Assembly: GCA_016744995.1 (NCBI GenBank)
Contig: JADGDG010000023.1
Coordinates: 1-64,000 of the forward strand
DNA from: Gammaproteobacteria bacterium
GTDB taxonomy: Bacteria > Pseudomonadota > Gammaproteobacteria > GRL18
Direction: 5' to 3'
Length of the DNA: 64,000 nt
Below the pieces are notes generated by a model. The model made no database searches, was not told the DNA's origin, and worked only from the letters and a program-made list of their open reading frames with translations. Positions 25,336 through 36,500 of the stretch are shown here, piece by piece (positions within the stretch are counted from its first letter, which is position 1; each line of letters starts with the position of its first letter). The position numbers and the translations under genes were made by a program.

Positions 25336-26489
25336 AAATACCCAGCATACCCATTTTTGTCACTTTACTGGCAGCAGCCTGTGTCATTGCAGCTATCAGT
25401 TATAATGCCGGCAACATTGAACACAATGAAATGGCTAATGTAAAAGCTAAAAAATTAAAAGCACCTGATATTAGTGTTATTCAAGTACAGCAAGCTAATT
25501 ATCAATCTGTGGTGACTGGTTTTGGTGAAGCACAGGCGCATTACCAACTGGAATTAACGACTGAAGTAAGCGGAATGGTTGAAGCATTATCCCCGGTCCT
25601 GGAAACCGGTCAGAGTATTAAATCATCTGACTTACTGGTCACCCTGGATGATACCCAATATAAACAGGCATTAGCCACTGCCAAAGCAGATCATGCCGAT
25701 GCCCGACTGGCTTTGCTGGAAGAAGAAAGACGAGGTCAGCAGGCTAAACTGGAGTGGTCGCAGTCAGGTCTGAAGGGTAAGCCTGATTCTCCTCTGGTAT
25801 TACGTCGACCACAATTAGATTTTGCAAAAGCACGACTTGAACAAGCCAGAAATACACTGCTGACAGCACAGAAAAATCTCAGTAAAACACGGATCCAGGC
25901 TCCCTTTGATGCAGTGGTGGTTAACCGACAGGTTCAACCCGGTCGTTTTTTACAAGTGGGAGATGTGATTGCATCATTATATAGTACGGATAAGATTGAG
26001 GTCATGATCCCCCTACCCGAAAGTGACTGGCAGTTACTTCAAGATATTCATATAGCAGGTGAAAAATCCTGGATGGTCACTTTAAGAAATATCGAAAATC
26101 AGCAGCAATGGCAAGGTTATGTTGGTCGAGTCGAGCAGCATCTGGATAATAATAGTCGCCAACGTACATTGGTGGTGGTTGTAGAGAACCCTTTACAACA
26201 GCAAACACCATTGTATCCAGGTACTTTTTTACGTGCAGAAATTCCTGGCCAAAAATTACATAATATCTGGCGTATTCCTGCCTCTGCTATTTCTCAAAAC
26301 GGTGATGTCTGGCTAGTGAGCGAGGACAATACTTTAACTCGACACCCAGTCAAAAAACTCTACGAGCAGGGAAAATATTGCTACATCCCACCGGTCAATT
26401 CTCAAGCAGATGCGCTTATCGTATTAAGGCCGCTTAACAGCTATGTCGTGGGGATGCGCATGCATCCCCGGGAGCATAAGTCATCATGA
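25332..26489 (+). CDS. RND efflux membrane fusion protein
   Basis: A 385-residue periplasmic adaptor with an N-terminal membrane anchor (about 5-25). It shows the HlyD/AcrA pattern: a first lipoyl half (VSGMVEALSPVLETGQSIKSSDLLVTLDD), a coiled-coil hairpin (about 115-175), a second lipoyl half (KTRIQAPFDAVVVNRQVQPGRF), and a beta-barrel. It links the pump to the outer-membrane factor. Both ends overlap neighbouring genes by 4 bp (ATGA), so production is translationally coupled in the operon. Confidence 0.88.
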   Translation: MKIPSIPIFVTLLAAACVIAAISYNAGNIEHNEMANVKAKKLKAPDISVIQVQQANYQSVVTGFGEAQAHYQLELTTEVSGMVEALSPVLETGQSIKSSDLLVTLDDTQYKQALATAKADHADARLALLEEERRGQQAKLEWSQSGLKGKPDSPLVLRRPQLDFAKARLEQARNTLLTAQKNLSKTRIQAPFDAVVVNRQVQPGRFLQVGDVIASLYSTDKIEVMIPLPESDWQLLQDIHIAGEKSWMVTLRNIENQQQWQGYVGRVEQHLDNNSRQRTLVVVVENPLQQQTPLYPGTFLRAEIPGQKLHNIWRIPASAISQNGDVWLVSEDNTLTRHPVKKLYEQGKYCYIPPVNSQADALIVLRPLNSYVVGMRMHPREHKSS

Positions 26490-29400
26490 GCAATAATACT
26501 CAAACAGGCATTATCAGCTGGTTTGCCCGTAATCCAGTATCGGCAAATTTACTCATGCTGGTGGTTATTTCTTTGGGGTTATTATCTTTTAATAATCTTC
26601 GTAAAGAAGCATTTCCCCCTTTAGAGCCTGACTCTATTACTGTCTCTGTTACTTATGAAAGTGGTGATGCCAAACGAGCAGAAGAAGGCATTACCATAAA
26701 AATAGAAGAAGCTCTGGAGACCATATCAGGTATCAAACGCATTACCTCAACCTCCACTGCCACAAGTAGTCAGGTCAGCATTGAAAAAAACAGTGACTAT
26801 AATCTTGATACACTATTAACTGATGTGAAAAATAATGTGGATTCAATTTATAATTTACCAGCTGATGCTGAAAATCCTGTTATTGAGAAACAACGTCATC
26901 AGGATCATGCCTTATGGCTGCAGCTTTATGGTGAAGCTGATCGTAAAACCTTACAACAGTTGGCAGAGCGATTAAAAGCAGATTTACTGGCTAAATCCTG
27001 GATCAGTGAACTGAGCATAAAAGGCAAAGCCAAACCCATGATTTCTATCGAAGTTGATGAAGGCTTGTTACAGTCTTATGGCTTAAGTATTACAGATATT
27101 GCCGAGGCAATTAAAAATGAATCCTCAACCTCTTTAACCACCAGTCTGCGTAATGATAATAAAGTATTGCGCTTAAAGGTTGCCGAACAAGCCTATCATT
27201 CAGGTGAATTTTCACGCATTCCTTTAATAAAAAAAACCAATGGCACTTTAATTAGCCTCGCTGATGTGGCTAAAGTTGAAGAAACCTTCGAAGACGATCC
27301 ACAAATCCTGTCTCGCTATAATAAACAAAATTCCATTGCCATTGAAATTTATAGTGATGAATACGGTGACATTACTAAAATTGTTGAGCAAGCTCATGAA
27401 GTGCTTAAAAACTGGCATGATCGAGATCTTTTGCCAAAAAATGTTTCTCTGCAGAGCTGGGATGATCAAAGTTTCCTGATCATTGATCGCCTCAGTCTGT
27501 TAACATCAAATGCCCTCACTGGTATCGCACTGGTGTTCATTATTCTGGCCTTGTTCCTGAATCTGCGTGTTGCCTTATGGGTTGCTGCAGGTTTACCTTT
27601 TGTCTTCTTTGGTGCCTTGTTTTTTATGACGGATAGTTTTGCAGGTCTGACCATTAATGAAATGACTACATTTGGCTTTATTCTGGCTTTAGGCATTGTT
27701 GTGGATGATGCTGTTGTTGTGGGCGAGAGTATCTACTCGACCAGGCGATCGGAGGGTGATAGTCTGGAAAGTACGATTAAAGGAACTCTTCATGTGGCCA
27801 TTCCTACTTTATTTGGTGTATTAACCACTGTGGCTGCTTTCGTCTCTCTGGCTAATTTGTCTGGTATTATGGGTCATGTCTATTCCCAGTTTGCAACCAT
27901 TATTACCATTTGCTTATTATTGTCCGTGGTAGAATCAAAATTAATATTACCTGCCCATATGGCACATTTAAATACACATAGAAAAGCAATAGTATGGTGG
28001 CGTGATCCCTGGCAGTTTTTACAAAGTCATTGCGATAGAGGCCTGCAATGGTTTAACCAAAATATTTATCGCTATCTGATTGAATATGCCTTACGTTTTC
28101 GTTATGCCGTGGTGTTATTTTTTATTGCCTTATTTATTCTGGTACTGGGTATGCCCAGTACCGGGGCAGTACGAGTTGTATTTTTCCCTGATATTCTGGG
28201 CTCAGTGGTTTCTGCTAATCTGACCATGCAAAATGATGCCAGCTTTGGACAAACACGATTCAACCTCAATAAGTTAGAAGATTTGGCGATACAGGTTGAT
28301 AAACAATTAATGACAGATAGAGGGCAAACAGGTACAAGTATTACCAGTGTACAACTGATTTCAGAAGATGACTATTCTGGTCGGATAGCCATAGAATTAC
28401 TCCCGGAAGCGGCTTATAACATTGTTGAGTTTGAAAAAAAATGGCAGCAGCTGGCCGGTATCCCTGAAGGTACAAAAAAGCTGAAATTTATATCCAGCTT
28501 TGAGATGATGGATAATTTCAAAGTCGAGCTAAAGTCTTTAAATGAAACAACAGTAAAAGCTGCAGGTGAACAATTTAAATCAATGCTGCAAAAAACAGCA
28601 GGTGTTAGCGGCATTGATGATAATCTCAATCCAGGTCAGCCGCAGCTGCGCTTTGAACTGACCGAACAGGGTTATGCACTGGGCATGGATAGCGCCTCTT
28701 TAGCACGCCAGATCCTGCAAATGTTTGGTGGTGAAATAGTGCAGCGCTATCAACGAGATCAAGATGAAGTCAGAGTACGTATTCGCTACCCGGAACAGGC
28801 ACGCCAAACTCTGGCTGATGTCCAGCAAGCCTATGTACGTACTCTCTCTGGTCAAGTGGTACCGCTTACCTCTGTGGCAAAAGTGATTTCTGATCATCAG
28901 CAGGATGAAGTTACTCGTATTGATGCTCAACGAGCTGTCTATCTGACCGCTGTGGTTGATAAAACAGTTATTGCACCACAAGAATTAGTAAGCTATTTAC
29001 AACGTGAGCTGGTATCTGAGCTACTAGTTCAATACCCTGATCTGACCATTCACTTTGCCGGCGAAGCTGAAGAACAGCAGGAAACCACTGATTCAATGAT
29101 ACAATTATTTATTGTTGCTTTATTGGCAATTTATGTTTTACTGGCAGTGCCATTAAAATCTTATGTACAGCCATTACTGATCATGACTGCCATTCCTTTT
29201 GGTGTTGTCGGGGCCATTTTAGGCCATTGGTGGAATGATTTAGCCTTAAGTGTTTTATCATTAAATGGTATTCTGGCCCTCAGCGGAGTGGTCGTTAATG
29301 ATAGCTTATTATTAGTTTCACGCTTTAATCAGTTACAGGCACAGGATAAATCAATACATGATGCCATAGTGGAGACTTGTATGGGGCGCTTACGTGCAGT

Positions 29401-29623
29401 ACTGCTCACTTCCGTCACTACATTTGCCGGGCTGGCACCGTTATTAAGTGAGACTTCTATGCAGGCACAATTTTTAATACCCGCGGCAGCTTCATTGGGA
29501 TATGGAATATTATTTGCGACAGTCATTACCTTGATTCTAGTGCCTTCTTTATTAAAAATTCAATATGATATTAAATCTTTATTCATTGTCTTTACACCCA
29601 AACAAGTGGAATCTGTATCATGA
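26486..29623 (+). CDS. RND efflux pump, inner-membrane subunit
   Basis: A 1045-residue proton-driven antiporter with the twelve-span RND layout: TM1 near residue 20, two large periplasmic loops and two six-helix bundles. The TM4 motif GIVVDDAVVVGE supplies the proton-relay aspartates. LSGVVVNDSLLLVSRFN in the second half is the pseudo-symmetric equivalent. The early sequence FRKEAFPPLEPD (here NLRKEAFPPLEPD) is typical of the HAE1-like/proteobacterial multidrug branch. The substrate is unknown. Its stop overlaps the response regulator gene, which ties pump production to the regulatory pair downstream. Confidence 0.9.
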   Translation: MSNNTQTGIISWFARNPVSANLLMLVVISLGLLSFNNLRKEAFPPLEPDSITVSVTYESGDAKRAEEGITIKIEEALETISGIKRITSTSTATSSQVSIEKNSDYNLDTLLTDVKNNVDSIYNLPADAENPVIEKQRHQDHALWLQLYGEADRKTLQQLAERLKADLLAKSWISELSIKGKAKPMISIEVDEGLLQSYGLSITDIAEAIKNESSTSLTTSLRNDNKVLRLKVAEQAYHSGEFSRIPLIKKTNGTLISLADVAKVEETFEDDPQILSRYNKQNSIAIEIYSDEYGDITKIVEQAHEVLKNWHDRDLLPKNVSLQSWDDQSFLIIDRLSLLTSNALTGIALVFIILALFLNLRVALWVAAGLPFVFFGALFFMTDSFAGLTINEMTTFGFILALGIVVDDAVVVGESIYSTRRSEGDSLESTIKGTLHVAIPTLFGVLTTVAAFVSLANLSGIMGHVYSQFATIITICLLLSVVESKLILPAHMAHLNTHRKAIVWWRDPWQFLQSHCDRGLQWFNQNIYRYLIEYALRFRYAVVLFFIALFILVLGMPSTGAVRVVFFPDILGSVVSANLTMQNDASFGQTRFNLNKLEDLAIQVDKQLMTDRGQTGTSITSVQLISEDDYSGRIAIELLPEAAYNIVEFEKKWQQLAGIPEGTKKLKFISSFEMMDNFKVELKSLNETTVKAAGEQFKSMLQKTAGVSGIDDNLNPGQPQLRFELTEQGYALGMDSASLARQILQMFGGEIVQRYQRDQDEVRVRIRYPEQARQTLADVQQAYVRTLSGQVVPLTSVAKVISDHQQDEVTRIDAQRAVYLTAVVDKTVIAPQELVSYLQRELVSELLVQYPDLTIHFAGEAEEQQETTDSMIQLFIVALLAIYVLLAVPLKSYVQPLLIMTAIPFGVVGAILGHWWNDLALSVLSLNGILALSGVVVNDSLLLVSRFNQLQAQDKSIHDAIVETCMGRLRAVLLTSVTTFAGLAPLLSETSMQAQFLIPAAASLGYGILFATVITLILVPSLLKIQYDIKSLFIVFTPKQVESVS

Positions 29624-30318
29624 TTTTAAATGTCTTACTGATAGAAGATAATCTGGATCTGGCTGCAGCAATTATTGACTATCTTGAAATTGAAATTATT
29701 GCCTGTGATCATTCTTCCAATGGTGTTGCTGGTCTGGCTCAGATAAAAAGCAATGAATATCAAGTGATTATTTTAGATTTAAATATACCAGGAATGGATG
29801 GCTTAAGTGTTTGCGAAAATATGCGTCAGCATGGTATCGATACTCCCGTTTTAATGTTGACGGCTCGTGATAGTCTGGCTGATAAAGTGGCTGGTTTTAA
29901 TGCAGGATCTGATGATTATCTGGTCAAACCATTTGCCATGCAGGAACTTGTTGTACGAATACAAGCTCTGGCCAAACGGCGTAGTGGGCAAACAACCTGT
30001 CTGAAAGTAGCCGATTTAACTCTGGACTTAAAACAAAAACAAGTCTTTCGCCAGGAACAACGTTTAAAATTAACCCCCACTGGCTTAAAACTTTTAGAGG
30101 TTTTAATGAGAGCCAGCCCTAATCCTGTCAGTCGCAAGCAATTAATTAATGCTGTTTGGGGTGATGATGAACCTGACAGTAATAGTCTAAAGGTACATAT
30201 TCACAATTTACGTCGACAAATTGATGGTCAATTTTTAAAAAGCACTCCCGTATTAAAAACAATTACAGGTTATGGGTTTGCGTTAAGTGATTTTAGAGAA
30301 CTCTCAGGGAAGAAATAA
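29620..30318 (+). CDS. OmpR-family response regulator
   Basis: A 232-residue regulator. The receiver has ED at 9-10, phospho-acceptor Asp53 (VIILDLNIPGMDG), Thr81 and Lys103 (VKPF). The C-terminal winged helix (about 130-225) contains LTPTGLKLLEVLM, RKQLINAVWGDDEPDSNSLK, VHIHNLRRQID and TITGYGF. It overlaps the pump gene by 4 bp and the kinase by 1 bp (TAATG). The promoter of the operon carries an 11-bp-spaced direct repeat that fits such a dimer. Confidence 0.9.
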   Translation: MILNVLLIEDNLDLAAAIIDYLEIEIIACDHSSNGVAGLAQIKSNEYQVIILDLNIPGMDGLSVCENMRQHGIDTPVLMLTARDSLADKVAGFNAGSDDYLVKPFAMQELVVRIQALAKRRSGQTTCLKVADLTLDLKQKQVFRQEQRLKLTPTGLKLLEVLMRASPNPVSRKQLINAVWGDDEPDSNSLKVHIHNLRRQIDGQFLKSTPVLKTITGYGFALSDFRELSGKK

Positions 30319-31586
30319 TGAAAATAAGGATCAGTTTAAGGCTTTATTTTTTAAGTGCTATGTTGATGCTTGGCATTGCCATGGTGACTGGGTTTTCAGT
30401 ATTGATGATGAATTATTTTGTTGAAGGTATGGATACCGTTTTACAGATTAATATGAGCAATGCCGCGGAAAATACTATAGCAAAAGATGGCAGTCCTGCA
30501 ACTATTTTAAACTATCATGTTGCCACTCGCTGGCAGGATGTTCCAGAAGTTATTCGACAAAATATTCCCAATCCACCTGAAAAACCATTTGGATTTATCA
30601 AAGTAATAGATGAAGGTAATTGGTTTGAGCCACCTGATGCCGGGTATTTTGTATTACGGGTTAATGGCAAGCATGATCAAAATTATTATGTTTCACACTT
30701 ATTTGTGAAAGATGAAGAATGTACAATTGAGCATGAAGGACTGCATCCCTTTTTATGGATCGGAATTGTCGGCATTACCTCTCTTATTTTATTTTTTGTA
30801 CTTTTAATTTTAATGATCCGCTCTATGGCAGATCCTGTCGAACAATTGGGTGCCTGGGCTAAAGATCTTAGTGTTGATAAACTGCATCACTCACCACCTG
30901 ACTTCCGTTACAATGAATTAAACAAGCTTGCTCAAATTATTCAGCACAGTTTAAATTCCGTACATATAACATTGCAGCGTGAACATGACTTCCTGCGCCA
31001 TGCCAGCCATGAACTCCGAACTCCGATCACTGTTTTACGAGGTAATATTGATTTATTAAAAAAAATAAACTCAACTAATACAAGTAAAGAAATTGCTATT
31101 ATCGATCGCATAGAACGTGCGGGCCTAACCATGGGAGATCTGACTGAAACCCTCCTATGGTTGAGTCGTGAACATGAAACACCACCATTTAGTGAAATAA
31201 TTTTTTTGGATAAGTTATTAAAAGAACTGGTGAATGAATTAAAATACCTGTTACAGGGTAAAAAAGTTGAAATAGTATTCAACTCAAGCCCATATCAAAT
31301 TGAAGCCCCAAGGGCTGCCTGTCGAATGGTACTTAGTAATTTGATCCGTAATGCCTTCGAGCATACCCAGACCGGCACTGTCTTCATTGAACAATTAAAT
31401 GCTCAGATATTAATTCATAATCGGAATTCTAACATTCAGGCAAAAATAGAGGAATCAGGCTTTGGCTTTGGCTTAGGATTAAAGCTGACTGAAAAACTAA
31501 CGCATCGATTTGGCTGGTCTTATCAAAGTAAAACTACAGAATATGGCCACAATGTTGAAGTCAATTTTGACATTGCTAAGTCTTAA
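30318..31586 (+). CDS. Sensor histidine kinase of the RND operon
   Basis: A 422-residue inner-membrane kinase. It has TM1 (about 8-32), a periplasmic domain (about 33-148; DVPEVIRQNIPNPPEKP) and TM2 (about 149-172), followed by a HAMP-like linker. HisKA has His231 in ASHELRTPIT, and the HATPase has an N box NLIRNAFEHTQ and a G2-like FGFGLGLKL. The usual DxGxG (G1) box is not seen; the corresponding region reads IHNRNSN. This may be a reduced ATPase domain, as in some QseC-like sensors. The pump and its kinase are encoded together, so the sensed signal is probably an envelope-active compound or a pump substrate. Confidence 0.87.
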   Translation: MKIRISLRLYFLSAMLMLGIAMVTGFSVLMMNYFVEGMDTVLQINMSNAAENTIAKDGSPATILNYHVATRWQDVPEVIRQNIPNPPEKPFGFIKVIDEGNWFEPPDAGYFVLRVNGKHDQNYYVSHLFVKDEECTIEHEGLHPFLWIGIVGITSLILFFVLLILMIRSMADPVEQLGAWAKDLSVDKLHHSPPDFRYNELNKLAQIIQHSLNSVHITLQREHDFLRHASHELRTPITVLRGNIDLLKKINSTNTSKEIAIIDRIERAGLTMGDLTETLLWLSREHETPPFSEIIFLDKLLKELVNELKYLLQGKKVEIVFNSSPYQIEAPRAACRMVLSNLIRNAFEHTQTGTVFIEQLNAQILIHNRNSNIQAKIEESGFGFGLGLKLTEKLTHRFGWSYQSKTTEYGHNVEVNFDIAKS

Positions 31587-31655
31587 TACTAACAAGTATG
31601 GCTTACTATAAGGGAGGGCCATTTTGGGGGTGTGTTTTAGAGTCACTTTAAAAAA

Positions 31656-33527
31656 TTAAAACTCATCTTTAAACTTATCTCGAACAACTAAAAATTCATC
31701 CAGATGATTAAAAAAGATATCAACTAGTTCTGGATCAAAGTGTTTCCCTCTTTCATTTTTAAAAAATTCAAATATTTTCTCATCCTTCCAGGCTTTTTTA
31801 TAAACTCTATCTGAACCTAGTGCATCAAATACATCTGCCACAGCAGTTATTCTTCCATAAATATGGATATTATTGCCTTTTAAACCCTGAGGATAACCTG
31901 TGCCATCATATTTTTCCTGATGTTCATGTGCAACAATAGCGGCAACTTTTAATATTGTCCTTTTGGAAGTATTAAGCATTTCATAGCCAATTTGTGCATG
32001 TGTTTTCATGATTTCAAACTCTTCAGGTGTATATTGTCCAGGCTTGTTTAATATTGCATCAGGAATAGCTACTTTTCCAATATCATGCATTGGGCTTGCT
32101 AATCTCAACAATTCAGATTCTTTTTCACTCATTCCAAAATGATGAGCTAATATTTTAGAATAATCAGCCACTCTTTTGACATGCATTCCAGTCTCTTTAG
32201 ATCTGGACTCTCCAATTGAACCCATCCTGAAAACGACTTCTTTTTGGGTTTCCTCAATTTCTGTATTTAAAATTTCAATTTTTCTATTGGCTTCTTCTAT
32301 ATATTTTTGATGAGTAATATCCTGGGAAATTGCGGTATAGCATAAAAAATTACCTCTTACATCATATTCTGGTGTAATAATAGTGTATAACCAAAATGCA
32401 TCACCATTTTTTTTCCTATCTTTTATCTCACCCCGCCAAACTTTTCCAGATGATATTGTTTGCCAAAGATTTTGATAGAATTCTCTGGAGGTATCTTTAT
32501 GGCTTAAAATACTATGATTTTGATCTAATAATTCAGTTTTATCATATCCAGTCATTTTATAAAAAGCGGTGCTTATATAGAGAATTTTTCCTTTTTTATC
32601 TGTTTTTGATGCAATGACATGCTCATCAAAGGTTGACAACAAGTTATTTAGTTCATAATTTAAACTTTCAACTTTTTTCTGGTGAGTAATATTTGTAAAT
32701 ACATTGGTGAAATTTATAAACTTGTTATTGCTATCATATTCGGGGAAGCGGCAAACATGAGCCCATAAAGTATGACCACTTTTGGTGCTATACATCAAAT
32801 CACCTTCCCAGGGCTTTTTTTCAGCATAGGATTTCATTATGCCAGCTAAAATAGTCTTATCCTGTTTTTTATGCCTTAAAAAATCATGTGTTTTACCCAA
32901 TAGTTCTTCAGGTGTATATTCAAAGTTTTGACAAAAAGCCTGAGTAACGTAGATAAGCTTCCCGTTTTCATCTACCTTTGAAGCAATGACACTTTTGTCA
33001 AATGAAACCATCAATTGTTTTAAATCGTAATATAGTGATGTAAACTCTTCCTTTGAACTTTTCAGAGCCAAAATGTTTTCATACGCTCTGATTGCTGTTG
33101 TAATTGAAGTTATTAATTTTTTTGATGTTAATTCTGTTTTTTCTTTATAATCATTGATTTCATACTTCATTACCACATCATCTTCTGGCATTTCAGCAGG
33201 CTGGCCTGTTCTTAAGATAATTTGAATTGAATGATTATTAAAATCTTCTCTTATTGTTTTTACAACCTGAAGTCCAGTATCATCGTCTTCCATAATGACA
33301 TCTAATAACACTAATGCAATATCATTATTATTTTTTATCATATTAATTGTTTCTTCACCCGAGTAGGCTGATATAAACAACAAAGTTTTATCTTTATAAG
33401 TATAATTTTTTAAAACAGCCTTTGTTAAGATGTGGACATCCACTTCATCATCTGCAATTAAAATTTTCCATGCATCTTGATTATTATCTTTTTTTTCACT
33501 ATTTTCTGAAAAAGTTAAATTCGTCAT
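31656..33527 (-). CDS. Response regulator with two PAS domains and HD-GYP phosphodiesterase
   Basis: A 623-residue protein. The receiver (about 20-150) has Asp76 in LVLLDVIMED. Two PAS domains with PAC tails follow (about 175-290 and 300-415), each with GKLIYVTQAF- or GKILYISTAF-type sequence. The C-terminal HD-GYP domain (about 435-615) has HDIGK and HEHQEKYDGTGYPQGL, with metal-binding HD and the GYP motif intact, so it should hydrolyse cyclic-di-GMP. It lies 35 bp after the giant kinase gene on the same strand. The kinase has no receiver of its own, so this protein is its likely partner. Confidence 0.9.
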   Translation of the reverse strand: MTNLTFSENSEKKDNNQDAWKILIADDEVDVHILTKAVLKNYTYKDKTLLFISAYSGEETINMIKNNNDIALVLLDVIMEDDDTGLQVVKTIREDFNNHSIQIILRTGQPAEMPEDDVVMKYEINDYKEKTELTSKKLITSITTAIRAYENILALKSSKEEFTSLYYDLKQLMVSFDKSVIASKVDENGKLIYVTQAFCQNFEYTPEELLGKTHDFLRHKKQDKTILAGIMKSYAEKKPWEGDLMYSTKSGHTLWAHVCRFPEYDSNNKFINFTNVFTNITHQKKVESLNYELNNLLSTFDEHVIASKTDKKGKILYISTAFYKMTGYDKTELLDQNHSILSHKDTSREFYQNLWQTISSGKVWRGEIKDRKKNGDAFWLYTIITPEYDVRGNFLCYTAISQDITHQKYIEEANRKIEILNTEIEETQKEVVFRMGSIGESRSKETGMHVKRVADYSKILAHHFGMSEKESELLRLASPMHDIGKVAIPDAILNKPGQYTPEEFEIMKTHAQIGYEMLNTSKRTILKVAAIVAHEHQEKYDGTGYPQGLKGNNIHIYGRITAVADVFDALGSDRVYKKAWKDEKIFEFFKNERGKHFDPELVDIFFNHLDEFLVVRDKFKDEF

Positions 33528-33562
33528 AATCTGCCTTCCTCATAACTTAATATGTTAAGCAC

Positions 33563-36500
33563 TTACACATTAAATGTTATAATAAATTTTGTACCTTTGT
33601 TTTCTTCACTTTCACAACTAATCGTACCATTTAGGGTTGATGCAACAATATTAAAGATAATATTTAGACCTAAACCACTTCCCCCACTATTTCTTTTAGT
33701 TGTGAAAAAAGGATCAAATATTTTTGATAGATTTTCTTTAGATATACCCTTGCCATTATCTTTATAAATAAGTTTTATTGTTTTGTCTTGCTTCTCAATA
33801 TTAATAACAATATATCCTTTTTCATTTCTATTAAATCCATGAACAATCGAATTCATTATTAAATTTGAAATAACCTGAGAGTAAGCACCAGGATAGGAAT
33901 TTATAATAATATCTTCTGGACACTCGACTTTAATTTTAAGCTGTGTTTTTTTTATAATCGATTGAAGGCTTGCTAAAATTTCATGCATATAATTTTTTAA
34001 ATTGAATATTCGTTTTTCTTCGCTGGATTGATCAACGGCAACCTGCTTAAAACTTCGGACAAGTTGTGCCGCCTTTTCCAGATTTTTATGAACCAGGGAA
34101 TTTAATTCATTTGAAGTAGACAAATATTCATCAAACTCTTCCTGGCTTAAATCCTTATTTTTATACCTTGAAACAACATTGTCAGTCATGTCCTCTAAAT
34201 GCGAAATCCCTGTCAGCCCAATTCCTATAGGGGTATTTATTTCATGTGCAACACCGGCAACCAGTCCGCCCAGAGCAGCCATTTTTTCAGATGCTAATAA
34301 TTGATCTTGTGTTTTTTTAAGATTTGTTATTGTTTCTTTTAATGCTTTATTTGAATCTCCTAATTTATTATTAGCTTGCTCAATGTTTGTTTTTGCAGTC
34401 GATAATTTATTTATGAAAAATAATATCATAAGCAAAATAAGAATAAAAATTATCATGATTTGATAAATCAAAGTGTAATCAATTGCTGTGCTCACCTTTT
34501 CATGAATCCATCTGTCTCTTATTTCTTGTTTTTCATTTTGAGAAATATTAATAAGCACTTTGTTAATAATTGATAAAAGTTCAGGATATTCATTTTGTAC
34601 TAAAAAATAATAAGTTTGTTTGTTATCTATTATGCCTGCTATTTTTAATTCAGGAAAATATTTTTTTATGTGATAAATAGCAATTTCCGTTTGTCCAACA
34701 AAAGCATAAGCATTACCTTGAGATACCAACGACAAAGATTCTTTTATGTTTTTTGTTTCTATAATTTTTGTTCCTGGAAAATTGTTTTTTATAAAATGAT
34801 AAATTGGAGAGTCTTTTGCTAAGGTTAAAGTTTTATTTCTTATATCTGAAATTTTATCCGCAAAAGAACCTTCTTCATCTGTAATAATAGCAAAGTGAAA
34901 ATTTGATATTTCATTTGACACTAAAGTTTCTTTGGCTGTTTTTTTTGAGTCATCAATTATTGGAAACAAGTCTATCTGTTTGTTTTTAAATTTATCATTT
35001 AACTCATCCCAGGAACCTGATGTTTCAAATATAAAATTTAAACCTGTTTTTTCTTCAATTATTTTTATGTATTCACTTATAAGTCCTGTTAAAACTCCAT
35101 TTTCAACAATAGAAATTGGTTCTCTATTTAAGGTAGAGTAGGATATGTTTGAGTGATTTAAAATAAAATTCTTTTCACTCTTTGAAAGAATAAACTTTTT
35201 GTTTATGTAATCAAATCTTTTATATATATTTTTAATATAATAATATGAATCTAATTTTTCAAACCTAATAAGTTCAGGTATCAAATTATTTGTTGATGAT
35301 GCTTTTTTTAATTCCTCCTCATTAAAGAAAATTCTAATATAACCTGACTTCAATGGAATATTAGAAAAGACATAAAAGCTGTCTTGTTGAGTAAACTGAT
35401 TTAGTTTTTTATCAGAGCTTGAAATTAAGAGTTTGCTATTATTGTTAAATATTTCAATTTTTTCTATATATCCTAATGATGAAAAAACATTAACGATCGC
35501 ATTTAACTGTTCTATATCTTCTTCATAAAGATATTTTGAAACAAGTGCCGAAACAAAGGAGTCAACTTTAACTTTTGCTTCAATGTCATTCTCAATATAA
35601 TTATTGATTATCTTTTGATATTGACCAGATTGTTTAGCATACTCCAGATTTTTATTAAAAAGATCTCTCAAAGCCTCATTTTTAAATGCTACTTTAAAAA
35701 CATTTGTATTTGGCAAAACAAAGTCAAATTTATATCTGGAAATTGGTTCTGAAGAAAGTTTTTTAAGATGCCACTTAAATATATTAAGGTCTAAAATAAT
35801 AATATCCGTTTTTTTATCTAAAAAATCTTGAACTTGTTTTTCCTGAACAACTTGTTCAGTATAAAGTTTACTCCTACTTTCAGGTTTAAACATCTGCTTA
35901 AAATCATCACCCAAATACAAATAGGCACCTGAAAAAGCAATTATTTTTTTTGATTTTAAGTCTTTTATACTATCAATAAATATATTATCTTCAATTCTAC
36001 TTATTACAGTATTTTCAAAATTTATAAATTTATTTGAATAATAAAATTGTTCATCTGTTTGCTTTACTGTTACTGCAACATCTAATATATCTTCTTTTTT
36101 TAGAGCCGTTGCCATCTCATCCAGAGGAAGATATAGTTTTCTATTAATTTTGACATTACTTTTATGTAAAATATATTCAACTAAATCATGTTCAATTCCT
36201 TTTAAGTGATTTTTGTTAAATGCGTAAGGCTCTCTATCTTTGCCAAATGCCACATTAACTTTTTTTCTGTTGGTAGTTGTGGTTAACCATTTTTCTATAA
36301 TTCTATTTTTTTCTTGTGTTGGTATTGAGAACAGTGATTTTTGTAAAATACTCTGTAGTATAAAATCATCTTTTTTGGATAAGATATGTGTTCCATTTGC
36401 TTTTATGGCTGTTTGTGAGATAGCTTTTATATTACTTACTAATAACGCCCTTAATTTATCTTCCATTGCTATTTGTGATGAAAATAAAGCCGCAACTTCT

